NCBI RefSeq assembly: GCF_000350525.1 | Contig: NZ_AOCN01000026.1 | Span: forward strand, 134,770 to 198,769 | DNA length: 64,000 nt | Direction: 5' to 3' | Source: Leucobacter salsicius M1-8 | Lineage (GTDB): Bacteria; Actinomycetota; Actinomycetes; Actinomycetales; Microbacteriaceae | In this document: one piece after another, positions 17,372 through 24,778 of the stretch | Numbering within the stretch: the stretch's first letter is position 1 | Layout of the letters: each line of letters starts with the position of its first letter | Program-made: the position numbers and the translations under genes | The notes under the pieces: generated by a model | The model's input: only the letters and a program-made list of their open reading frames with translations | What the model was told of the DNA's origin: nothing | Databases searched by the model: none

Positions 17372-17419
17372 ACAAACGCCGCTGGCCCCCGATCCGGATC
17401 GGGGGCCAGCGGCGTTTGT
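17372..17419. terminator. 48-bp perfect palindromic terminator between serB and fabG
   Basis: Arms 17372-17395 and 17396-17419 are exact reverse complements with no spacer, giving a 24-bp stem. The centre is GATCCGGATC. It lies between convergent serB and fabG and can stop both. Confidence 0.9.
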
Positions 17420-17431
17420 ATGCTGCGGAGG

Positions 17432-18142
17432 TTAGTGGCCCATGCCCAGGCCGCCATCGACCGGGATCACGGCACCCGAAATGTAGGCGGCGTCATCGCC
17501 CGCAAGGAACGATGCGACGCCGGCGATCTCGGAGACCTGCCCAAAACGTGCTGCGGGAATCGAAGACAGGTACTTCTCCTGCTGCGCCTCGGGCAGCGCC
17601 GCAGTCATATCGGTCTCGATGAACCCGGGAGCGATGACATTGGCGGTGATGTTGCGGGAGCCGAGCTCACGCGTGAGTGACCGCGCGAAGCCGACGAGCG
17701 CGGCCTTCGACGAAGAATAGTTGATCTGACCGGGCGAGCCGTAGAGTCCCACGACGCTCGAGAGCAGAATGACACGCCCGAAGCGGCCCTTGAGGAGCCC
17801 CTTTGCGGCGCGCTTGACGACGCGGAAGGTGCCGGTGAGGTTGGTGTCGATGACGCTCGTGAACTCCTCCTCCGTCATACGCAGCAGCAGCGTGTCCTTG
17901 GTGATGCCCGCGTTGGCGACGACCACCTCGACCGGGCCGTACTCGGCCTCGATCTGCGTGAACGCGGCATCGATTGAGGCCGAGTCCCCCATGTCGGCGC
18001 GCACGGTGAGTGAGCCCTCGGGGCCCTCACCTGAACGAGCCGTGACGGCTACGCGGTGGCCGTCGGCGAGCATGCGCTCAGCGATGGCATAGCCAATCCC
18101 CCGATTTCCACCCGTGATGAGTACGATGCGCGATGTGGTCAT
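17432..18142 (-). CDS. fabG: 3-oxoacyl-[ACP] reductase FabG
   Basis: A 236-residue short-chain dehydrogenase that reduces 3-oxoacyl-ACP with NADPH in fatty-acid elongation. The cofactor motif GGNRGIG (11-17), NAG (77-79), and the catalytic Ser129, Tyr142 and Lys146 (NYSSSKAA) are all present, as are the FabG C-terminal features NVIAPGFIETDM and SGAVIPVDGG. Similarity is closest to the actinobacterial FabG1/MabA type. It stands alone here, not in a fab operon. Other SDR activities cannot be excluded from sequence, but the C-terminal motif set favours FabG. Confidence 0.88.
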   Translation of the reverse strand: MTTSRIVLITGGNRGIGYAIAERMLADGHRVAVTARSGEGPEGSLTVRADMGDSASIDAAFTQIEAEYGPVEVVVANAGITKDTLLLRMTEEEFTSVIDTNLTGTFRVVKRAAKGLLKGRFGRVILLSSVVGLYGSPGQINYSSSKAALVGFARSLTRELGSRNITANVIAPGFIETDMTAALPEAQQEKYLSSIPAARFGQVSEIAGVASFLAGDDAAYISGAVIPVDGGLGMGH

Positions 18143-18241
18143 GAAGGTCCTTCCGTCGATACAACCTCGCTCTAGCTTAGGTGACGCCTCGGAGAGGTCT
18201 CAGCCGAAAGAAGTAGGCTGGGGTGGTTGAAGAGGGAGCGC

Positions 18242-18616
18242 ATGAGCAAGGAATATCGCGTGACATCCGCGGGCGTGAGCGCAGCTGAAGACCGCGCGCA
18301 CCGCATGCGGATGTACTTCATTGCCATGGCGCTGCGCGTGGCCTGCGTCGTTTCCCTGTTTTGGGTACACGGCTGGTGGATTATTCTGCCCGCGGTCGGT
18401 ACCGTGGTGCTCCCCTGGTTCGCCGTCATGGTCGGCAACGCCGTGGCGCAGACCGTCGATGAGGAGGTCGACGCGCCCGAGCCGCTCGAGCTGCTCCCTG
18501 CAGAACCCACGGAGACCGTCCAGGAACCCGAGCTGATCGTGCTCGACGTCGAACCCACACGCCGGTCCACCCGCACCGCCGCGACTCCCCCTGATGCCTC
18601 GGACGATGCCTCGTGA
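18242..18616 (+). CDS. DUF3099 membrane protein
   Basis: A 124-residue DUF3099 protein, actinobacterial and of unknown function. A short N-terminal stretch containing YRVTSAGVSAAEDR is typical of the family. Two hydrophobic segments (about 29-46 and 48-70) and an acidic, Pro-rich tail follow. ATG 18242 is chosen over a TTG five codons upstream because AGAGGGAG lies at correct spacing. The stop overlaps the GTG of the next small gene by 4 nt. It heads a three-gene operon ending with SURF1, so a link to respiratory oxidase assembly or membrane homeostasis is plausible but not shown. Confidence 0.85.
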   Translation: MSKEYRVTSAGVSAAEDRAHRMRMYFIAMALRVACVVSLFWVHGWWIILPAVGTVVLPWFAVMVGNAVAQTVDEEVDAPEPLELLPAEPTETVQEPELIVLDVEPTRRSTRTAATPPDASDDAS

Positions 18617-18855
18617 GCGGCGTCATTTCCCCGCTCGGGCTGGGCGGCGAGGCCGCCGAGCGCTTCGAGTGCTCCCGCGCCGGCTGCCGAGACCGCGCCG
18701 ACTTCGCCATTTTGTGGCGCAACCCCAAAATCCACACGGAAGACCGACGTAAGACTTGGCTCGCCTGCGAGCCACACCTGCCCATACTGCGCGATTTTCT
18801 CGCCACGCGGGATTTTCCGCTCGAGGTGCGCACGATCGAGGAGATCGATGACTGA
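18613..18855 (+). CDS. Small Cys/His-containing hypothetical protein
   Basis: An 80-residue protein I cannot assign to a named function. It contains CSRAGC and, about 25 residues on, CEPH; together these give three Cys and one His that could bind a metal, zinc-ribbon fashion. The tail is acidic (EEIDD). It is coupled at both ends: GTG 18613 lies in the stop of the DUF3099 gene, and its stop overlaps the SURF1 start by 8 nt. Strict coupling with SURF1 suggests a role in cytochrome oxidase maturation, possibly metal related; this is inference from position only. Confidence 0.7.
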   Translation: MSGVISPLGLGGEAAERFECSRAGCRDRADFAILWRNPKIHTEDRRKTWLACEPHLPILRDFLATRDFPLEVRTIEEIDD

Positions 18856-19762
18856 CACGCAGACCGCCGCCGAACCGGCTGCCGGCGCTGACTCCGCTAC
18901 AGTTCCGCCCCCCGGATGGAGCTTTCTCCGGTCGCGCCGGTGGTTGGGCTACTTTGCCATGCTGCTCGTGTTCTCCGTTGTCTGCGTGTGGCTGGGCAAC
19001 TGGCAGTTTGATCGCCGCGCCGAGGCGCGCGCCGAGATCGACCGCATCGACAGCAACTACGAGGCGCCCGCCACCGAGCTCGCCTCCGCGCTGAGCGACC
19101 CCGCGGCATTTGATCTCGACGCGCACAAGTGGCTGCCCGTGGTGGTCGAGGGCGAGTACGTCGGCGAGCCCGTGTTCGCCCGCAACCGGCCGGGCCCCGA
19201 CGGCGTCGGGTCCGACCTGATTCAGGCGTTCCAGGCCGACGACGGCCGAGTCTTCTACGTCAACCGCGGCTGGATTCCGGTCAACGGCAACGAAGCTGAG
19301 GCCGGCGATTTTGATCCGGATCTGGTTCCTGCGGCCCCCGAGGGCCCGGTCACCGTCGAGGCGCGGCTTCGCGCCTCCGAGCCCGTCATCTCGGGCCGCA
19401 CGGCGGGCGAGCGGAGCGTCGCCAGCATCAATGTCCCGGTCGTGGCGGAGGTCACGGGGATCGACGCCGAGACCTACACCGGTGCCTACGGCATGCTCAT
19501 CTCGGAGACCCCCTCCGCCGAACACGGCGCGCTCCCCGAAAAGCCCGAGCGCGACGAGGGCCCCCACCTGTCGTACGCCCTCCAGTGGTACGTCTTCATT
19601 CTCATCGCGGGCATCGGCGTCGGCTACGCTGCGCGCCGCGAGTACCGCACGCTCAACGCCGGCAGCGACGTTGTGCGTGAACAGGACCGCCGCACCGCCG
19701 CACGCAAGAAGCGCCGCGGGCCAAGCGACTCTGACGAAGAGGACGCGCTGCTCGACAGCTAG
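18848..19762 (+). CDS. SURF1-family cytochrome oxidase biogenesis protein
   Basis: SURF1/Shy1 proteins help insert heme a into cytochrome c oxidase subunit I. The 304-residue product has the family design: a cytoplasmic N terminus, TM1 (about 31-51, ending LGNWQFDRRAEA), a large extracytoplasmic domain containing VFARNRPG and VFYVNRGWIPV, and TM2 (about 248-266) after SYALQWYVF. The QFDRR and NRGWIP motifs are diagnostic. A charged C-terminal tail follows. The ATG overlaps the upstream gene, so translation is coupled. CtaA and CtaB, which make heme A, are encoded about 11 kb away in this window. Confidence 0.92.
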   Translation: MTDTQTAAEPAAGADSATVPPPGWSFLRSRRWLGYFAMLLVFSVVCVWLGNWQFDRRAEARAEIDRIDSNYEAPATELASALSDPAAFDLDAHKWLPVVVEGEYVGEPVFARNRPGPDGVGSDLIQAFQADDGRVFYVNRGWIPVNGNEAEAGDFDPDLVPAAPEGPVTVEARLRASEPVISGRTAGERSVASINVPVVAEVTGIDAETYTGAYGMLISETPSAEHGALPEKPERDEGPHLSYALQWYVFILIAGIGVGYAARREYRTLNAGSDVVREQDRRTAARKKRRGPSDSDEEDALLDS

Positions 19763-19775
19763 CGCGAGCATGGCC

Positions 19776-19830
19776 GTTACATATGCTCACTGCATGTGCG
19801 CGATGCACATGAGTCGTGAGGGTATGTAAC
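19776..19830. repeat. 55-nt imperfect palindrome after the SURF1 gene
   Basis: Three nested paired blocks surround a GCGAT centre: GTTACATA (19776-19783) with TATGTAAC (19823-19830), CTCAC (19786-19790) with GTGAG (19816-19820), and CATGTGC (19793-19799) with GCACATG (19805-19811). Unpaired bases between blocks are 2-4 nt per side. It is followed by a separate, ordinary terminator, so termination is not its obvious role. It may be an operator array, an RNA processing site or a decayed repeat element. Confidence 0.7.
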
Positions 19831-19853
19831 AAATCAAGTGCAGCCCACCGAAT

Positions 19854-19894
19854 GCAGAAAGCCCCCGCGCAATGATTGCGCGGGGGCTTTCTGC
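19854..19894. terminator. Terminator between SURF1 and ABC-F genes
   Basis: A 20-bp perfect inverted repeat (19854-19873 with 19875-19894) lies 7 nt from the end of the ABC-F gene and 92 nt after the SURF1 stop. It serves the convergent genes. Confidence 0.88.
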
Positions 19895-19901
19895 GTTGAT
19901 A

Positions 19902-21500
19902 CTAGGACAGCTCGATGAGCTCCAGGTAATCCTTCGACCAGTGATCCTCGGTAGCCTCGGGCATGATCAGCACGCGCTCGGGATTGAGCGCCTCGACGGC
20001 ACCGTGGTCGTGCGAGACGAGCACGACAGCGCCGGTGAAGTGCGCGAGCGCGTCGAGGATCTCCTCGCGGCTCGCGGGGTCCAGGTTATTCGTGGGCTCA
20101 TCGAGCAGCAGCACGTTGGCGCTAGAGACCACGAGCATCGCGAGCGCGAGTCGCGTCTTCTCGCCACCCGAGAGTACCCCTGCGGGCTTCAGCACGTCGT
20201 CACCCGTGAAGAGGAACGAGCCGAGCACGCGTCGCGCCTCTGTCTCGGTGAGGTGCGACGACACGGAGACCATGTTCTGCAGCACGCTCGCCTTGACGTC
20301 GAGCGTCTCGTGCTCCTGCGCGTAGTAGCCCACCTTGAGGCCGTGGCCCGCAATGATCTCGCCCGTGTCGGGCTCGTCCACCTGCGCGAGCATGCGCAGC
20401 AGCGTGGTCTTGCCCGCACCGTTGAGCCCCAGCACGACGACCTTCGAACCGCGGTCGATCGCGAGATCGACGCCCGCAAAGATCTCGAGCGAGCCGTACG
20501 ACTTCGACAGGCCCTGCGCCATAAGCGGGGTCTTGCCACACGGCGAGGGATCGGGGAAGCGCAGTTTGGCAACACGCTCGACCTGACGCACGTCGTCGAG
20601 GCCCGAGAGCATCTTCTCGGCGCGGGCCACCATCTGGTGCGAGGCCGCGGCCTTTGAGGCCTTCGCGCCGAACTTGGCAGCCTGATCCTTGAGCGCCGAC
20701 GCCTTCTTCTCGACGTTGGTGCGCTCCTTGCGGCGACGCTCCTCGTCGGCGGCACGCTGGCGCAGGTACAGCTTCCAGTTCATGTTGTACGTGTCGATGA
20801 CCTGGCGGTTCGCGTCCAGGTAGAAGACTCGGTTCACGGTCTCACCCACGAGCTCGATATCGTGCGAGATGACGATGACGCCACCCTTGTAGGTCTTCAG
20901 AAACTCGCGCAGCCAAACGATCGAGTCGGCGTCGAGGTGGTTCGTCGGCTCATCGAGGATCATCGTGTCGGCATCCGAGAAGAGAATCCGAGCGAGCTCG
21001 ATACGGCGTCGCTGACCACCCGAAAGCGTCTTCAGCGGCTGATCCAGAATGCGGTCGGGCAGACCCAGGTTGCTCGAAATCGAGGCAGCCTCCGACTCGG
21101 CGGCGTAGCCACCGAGCGCGTGGAATCGATCGGTCAGGTTGCCGAATCGCTTCATCGCCTTTTCGGCGACGACCGGGTCCTCCGAAGACATGTCCTCGGT
21201 CGCCTTTTCGATGTTCTGCTGGAGCGTGCCGAGGCCGCGAGCATCGAGGATCCGGTGCCGTGCGATCTGCTCGGGGTCGCCGACGCGGGGATCCTGCGGC
21301 AGAAAGCCGAGCTCGCCCGAGATCGTGACCTTGCCCTCTGCGGGCTGCAGCTCCCCCGAGAGGGTGCGCGTGAGCGTCGTCTTGCCGGCGCCATTTCGGC
21401 CGACGAGGCCGATCTTGTCGCCGGGGTTCACGCGGAAGTTGACGCCGCCCATCAGTCGGCGCGCGCCGACGTCGATCGCGAGGTCCTCAACGGTGATCAC
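19902..21500 (-). CDS. ABC-F family ATPase (ribosome-associated type)
   Basis: A 532-residue protein with two ABC ATPase domains and no membrane part, the ABC-F layout. Walker A motifs are GRNGAGKT (34-41) and GLNGAGKT (near 350). Both domains have LSGG signatures (LSGGQRRR and LSGGEKTR) and Walker B LDEPTN. A charged helical linker (about 245-310) between the domains would enter the ribosomal E site. Members act in translation (EttA-like) or protect ribosomes from antibiotics, and sequence alone does not separate these. GTG 21500 is preceded by AAGGAG. The leader carries a small GC hairpin. Confidence 0.9.
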   Translation of the reverse strand: MITVEDLAIDVGARRLMGGVNFRVNPGDKIGLVGRNGAGKTTLTRTLSGELQPAEGKVTISGELGFLPQDPRVGDPEQIARHRILDARGLGTLQQNIEKATEDMSSEDPVVAEKAMKRFGNLTDRFHALGGYAAESEAASISSNLGLPDRILDQPLKTLSGGQRRRIELARILFSDADTMILDEPTNHLDADSIVWLREFLKTYKGGVIVISHDIELVGETVNRVFYLDANRQVIDTYNMNWKLYLRQRAADEERRRKERTNVEKKASALKDQAAKFGAKASKAAASHQMVARAEKMLSGLDDVRQVERVAKLRFPDPSPCGKTPLMAQGLSKSYGSLEIFAGVDLAIDRGSKVVVLGLNGAGKTTLLRMLAQVDEPDTGEIIAGHGLKVGYYAQEHETLDVKASVLQNMVSVSSHLTETEARRVLGSFLFTGDDVLKPAGVLSGGEKTRLALAMLVVSSANVLLLDEPTNNLDPASREEILDALAHFTGAVVLVSHDHGAVEALNPERVLIMPEATEDHWSKDYLELIELS

Positions 21501-21531
21501 GAATGAAGCTCCTTATGCAGGTGTGTAGGCC

Positions 21532-21564
21532 CCCACCCGGTGGGTGGGCAACCTCACTAGTCTA
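21532..21564 (-). promoter_or_regulatory. ABC-F gene promoter and leader hairpin
   Basis: TAGACT (21564-21559, minus strand) predicts transcription from about 21552. The leader then contains a 7-bp CCCACCC/GGGTGGG hairpin (21532-21548) before the AAGGAG ribosome site. Leader hairpins are used for antibiotic-dependent attenuation in some ABC-F genes, but this one is short. Confidence 0.4.
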
Positions 21565-21627
21565 CCCGCATTCCCTGCAGGGGCGATGCTGAGGCTCCCG
21601 AGGTCGCCCTAGTCTCGCCCTACCGCG

Positions 21628-22398
21628 CTAGCCTGCCGACCCCAGCGCGGCCGCGTCAGCCCAGAGCACCGTCGCTTGCTGCCCGGCCACCCGGGCAGCG
21701 GGCACGAGCGGCTCGCGTCGCGCGCGCAGGTCTGCGACCGCCTCGGCTTTGCCCGCACCACAGGCGAGCAGCCACACCCGCTCGGCGTGACGCAGCGCGG
21801 GGAGCGTGAGTGACACGCGCTCGGCCGGCGGCTTCGGCGAATCACGCACGGCGATCGCGAACGGTGTACCGGGGCCCTCCATGAGCAAATCGTCGCGGCC
21901 AGGGAAGAGCGAAGCGACGTGGGCATCCTCCCCGACCCCGCACAGCACGATGTCGAGTCGCCCCAGGGCCGCTACGATCGACGAATAGGTTGACGCAGCG
22001 GCGTCGAGATCGATACCGGTCTCGCTCGAGACGACGCGGTGTACATGCGACGCCGTCACCGGGACCACCTGAAACAGTGTGCTGTCGGCGAGGAGATCGT
22101 TGCGCTCGACGTCACCCGCGGGCAGCCACCGCTCGTCCCCCCATGCGAACCTCACACGGCGCCAGTCGACCCCCGCGGCTACACCGTCGGCTCCCGGATC
22201 AGCCTGCGCACGCGCGCCAAGCGCCGCGAGCACCGCGGCGCCAGCGCGCCCGCCCGTGAGCGCGATCGAAGGCACGTCGCCCGCCGCCTGGCGCTCCCGA
22301 AACACGCGAAGAATTTCGTCGGCGCAGGCAAGTCCCAGCTCGCTGAGTCCGGCGACTTCACGAATTGAAAGCGGTGCTCCCGCGGTCTGCTGCTCCAC
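21628..22398 (-). CDS. pgl: 6-phosphogluconolactonase
   Basis: Pgl hydrolyses 6-phosphogluconolactone to 6-phosphogluconate in the oxidative pentose phosphate pathway. The 256-residue product has the SugarP isomerase-like fold with SIALTGGRAG, RFAWGDERWLPAGDVERND and the signature CGVGEDAHVASLFPG. GTG 22398 is chosen because GGAGGCATAG lies just upstream; a longer frame would run into gnd. It is the last gene of the zwf-opcA-gnd-pgl run, 2 nt after the gnd stop. A deamidase-like relative is unlikely given the GDER motif and the context. Confidence 0.94.
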   Translation of the reverse strand: MEQQTAGAPLSIREVAGLSELGLACADEILRVFRERQAAGDVPSIALTGGRAGAAVLAALGARAQADPGADGVAAGVDWRRVRFAWGDERWLPAGDVERNDLLADSTLFQVVPVTASHVHRVVSSETGIDLDAAASTYSSIVAALGRLDIVLCGVGEDAHVASLFPGRDDLLMEGPGTPFAIAVRDSPKPPAERVSLTLPALRHAERVWLLACGAGKAEAVADLRARREPLVPAARVAGQQATVLWADAAALGSAG

Positions 22399-22400
22399 GG

Positions 22401-23849
22401 CTATGCCTCCACCTCGCTGCGGTCTCCCGACCACAGCGTATGGAACGACCCGTCGCGGTCGGTGCGCCGGTAGGTGTGCGCGCCGAAGAAGTCCCGCTGT
22501 CCCTGGATGAGCGCAGCTGGCAGGCGGTCTGCGCGCAGCCCGTCGTAGTAGGCCAGCGATGAGGAGAACGCTGGGGCTGGGATCCCGGCCTGTGCGGCCG
22601 CAGCCACCACGCGCCGCCAGGCACCCTGGCCGCGCGCGAGTGCGTCGGCGAAGTAGGGCGCAGCCATCAGAAGCGTGAGCTGCTCATTCGCTGCGAACGC
22701 GTCGGCAATGCGGTTCAGAAACTGGGCGCGAATGATGCAGCCGGCTCGCCACAGGCGCGACACCGCGCCCAGATCGATACTCCAGTTGTACTCGGCCGCC
22801 CCGGCCCGAATCTCGTCGAATCCCTGCGAGTAGGCGACGATCTTTGAGGCGTACAGCGCCTGGCGAACGTCTTCGATAAATGCCGCCTCATCGGCGACCG
22901 CAAACGTCTCATCGGGCCCAGGGAGCGCCGTGGCGGCGGCCCGCTGAGCGGCCTGGGCTGACAGCGAGCGCGCAAACGTTGCCTCGGCGATTCCCGACAC
23001 CGGCACACCGAGCGACAACGCCGTCTGCACGGTCCACGCCCCGGTGCCCTTCGCCCCGGCCTGGTCAAGAATCACGTCGACGAGCGGCGCCCCGGTGGTG
23101 GCATCTACCTGGCGCAGCACCTCGGCGGTGATCTCGACGAGGTAGGACTCCAGCTCCCCCGTGTTCCACTCCGCAAAGATGTCGGCGATCTCGGCGGGTG
23201 ACTTGCCGGTGCCGCGCCGGATCAGGTCGTAGGCCTCCGCGATGAGCTGCATGTCGGCGTACTCAATGCCGTTGTGCACCATTTTGACGAAGTGACCAGC
23301 CCCATCGTGGCCGACGTGGGAGACGCACGGCTCCCCCTCGGCGACGGCGGCGATGCTCGTGAGGATCGGGCCGAGGGTGGCCCACGCCTCGTCAGAACCA
23401 CCCGGCATGATGCTCGGGCCGTTCAGCGCCCCCTCCTCGCCGCCCGAGATGCCGACGCCCACAAAGTTGATGCCGCGCTCGCGCAGCGCCCGCTCACGGC
23501 GAATCGTGTCGGGAAAGTAGGCGTTGCCGCCGTCGACGATGATGTCGCCCGGCTCGAACACGGCGGTCAGTGCCTCGATCGTGGCATCGGTGGCGGCCCC
23601 GGCCTGCACCATCAGAATCGCGGTGCGCGGCTTCGTGAGGCTCGCGGCAAACGCCTCGTAGGAGGCCGCGGGCACAAAGCCTGCCTCGGGGAACTCAGCA
23701 ACGAGGGCCTCGGTGCGCGAGTGGCTGCGGTTGAACACGGCGACCGTGTTGCCCGCGCGGCTCGCAAGGTTGCGCGCCAGGTTGGCGCCCATGACCGCGA
23801 GACCGACGACGCCAATGTTGGCTGGACCGTGTGATGCGCCTACGCTCAT
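22401..23849 (-). CDS. gnd: 6-phosphogluconate dehydrogenase (decarboxylating)
   Basis: Gnd oxidatively decarboxylates 6-phosphogluconate to ribulose 5-phosphate with NADP. At 482 residues it is the long, homodimeric GndA type, not the short YqeC-like form. The N-terminal Rossmann motif is GLAVMGANLARN (16-27). The substrate site includes GISGGEEGA and GHFVKMVHNGIEY with the catalytic Lys, and the C-terminal part carries DQAGAKGTGAWT. Its ATG overlaps the opcA stop by 4 nt. In Corynebacterium gnd lies apart from zwf-opcA-pgl; here it is inserted between opcA and pgl, placing the whole oxidative branch in one transcript. Confidence 0.96.
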   Translation of the reverse strand: MSVGASHGPANIGVVGLAVMGANLARNLASRAGNTVAVFNRSHSRTEALVAEFPEAGFVPAASYEAFAASLTKPRTAILMVQAGAATDATIEALTAVFEPGDIIVDGGNAYFPDTIRRERALRERGINFVGVGISGGEEGALNGPSIMPGGSDEAWATLGPILTSIAAVAEGEPCVSHVGHDGAGHFVKMVHNGIEYADMQLIAEAYDLIRRGTGKSPAEIADIFAEWNTGELESYLVEITAEVLRQVDATTGAPLVDVILDQAGAKGTGAWTVQTALSLGVPVSGIAEATFARSLSAQAAQRAAATALPGPDETFAVADEAAFIEDVRQALYASKIVAYSQGFDEIRAGAAEYNWSIDLGAVSRLWRAGCIIRAQFLNRIADAFAANEQLTLLMAAPYFADALARGQGAWRRVVAAAAQAGIPAPAFSSSLAYYDGLRADRLPAALIQGQRDFFGAHTYRRTDRDGSFHTLWSGDRSEVEA

Positions 23850-24778
23850 GCGGGCTGCTCCGTTCGTGTGTCTAATTCAAGTTGCCCAACAACGCGACCG
23901 TAGGTGACGTCCTCGTCGAGGATACGCAGCTCTTCTGCGATGCACTCCCGCAGTGTTCGCCGCGGCAGCACGATCTCGTGATCCGGTTGACCCGGTTGGC
24001 TGAGCACGGCCCGATCCGGAGCCACGCGCGCAAGTCGCGCCGCGCCGTTCGCGCTGTGCAGCGTGACCGATCGCACCCCGCCAAGCGGTGAGTCGTCGCG
24101 TACAATCTGAAACTCGGTGGGCACCTCGAGCGCGAGCTTTAGCCAGGCGGCCAGCACGCGAGTCGAGGGCGAATCGAGGCCGCCCACCACGTCTACCGAG
24201 GTGACCGGGCCAAACCCAGCCTGATCCAGGATCGCGGCGAGGTATTCCCGCCAGCGGGTGAGGCGCGTCCACGCGAGGTCCGTGTCGCCCGGCGTGTAGG
24301 CGAGCACGCGATCGGTAAAAGCGTCCGCGTCAACGGCCGCGCTGTCGGTAATGCGGCGCTGGGCGATGCGGCCCAGCGGGTCCGCCCCGGGAAGCTCGGG
24401 GGCTTCGCCCGGCCACCACACGACCACCGGGGCGTCGGGCAGCAGCAGGCCATTCACGAGGCTCTCGAGCCCGCTGGACACCTCGCCGTACGCGCGCAAA
24501 ATGATCACGTCGCTCGCCCCGGCATCGGCGCCGACGCGAATCTCCGCGTCGAGCCGCGACTCGGAGGCCTCGGGCAATGCCACCAACACGATCACGCGCA
24601 TCGGGTGCTCGCTCGACGCGTGGTTGGCGGCCTCGACGGCCGCTTCGTCCACCGGATCAGTCGCAGAAATCACGAGGGTGAGCACGCGCCCCAGAGCCGA
24701 GACGCCGCCCTCGAGACGCAGCGACACGAGTCGATTGGCGATCTTGCTAACGGTCGTGTTGGGGAGCTGTTCGATCAC
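23846..24778 (-). CDS. opcA: OpcA, glucose-6-phosphate dehydrogenase assembly protein
   Basis: OpcA is needed for active glucose-6-phosphate dehydrogenase in actinobacteria and cyanobacteria. The 310-residue product matches the family: MIEQLPNTTVSKIANRL-like start, the central APVVVWWPGEAP with the PLGRIAQRRITDS region, and the C-terminal HEIVLPRRTLRECIAEELR. GTG 24778 overlaps the zwf stop by 4 nt and has GGAGACGG upstream. The order zwf-opcA is conserved. It is cytosolic, with no membrane segments. Confidence 0.93.
   Translation of the reverse strand: MIEQLPNTTVSKIANRLVSLRLEGGVSALGRVLTLVISATDPVDEAAVEAANHASSEHPMRVIVLVALPEASESRLDAEIRVGADAGASDVIILRAYGEVSSGLESLVNGLLLPDAPVVVWWPGEAPELPGADPLGRIAQRRITDSAAVDADAFTDRVLAYTPGDTDLAWTRLTRWREYLAAILDQAGFGPVTSVDVVGGLDSPSTRVLAAWLKLALEVPTEFQIVRDDSPLGGVRSVTLHSANGAARLARVAPDRAVLSQPGQPDHEIVLPRRTLRECIAEELRILDEDVTYGRVVGQLELDTRTEQPA

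Noticed and set aside
17372-17419. 48-bp perfect palindrome considered as a mobile-element end or attachment site
   Set aside because: It lies exactly between two convergent stops, like the other terminators here, and has no target duplication or integrase nearby.
19902-21500. ABC-F protein as an antibiotic resistance determinant
   Set aside because: The family includes housekeeping translation factors, the linker cannot be classified by eye, and no other resistance gene is adjacent.
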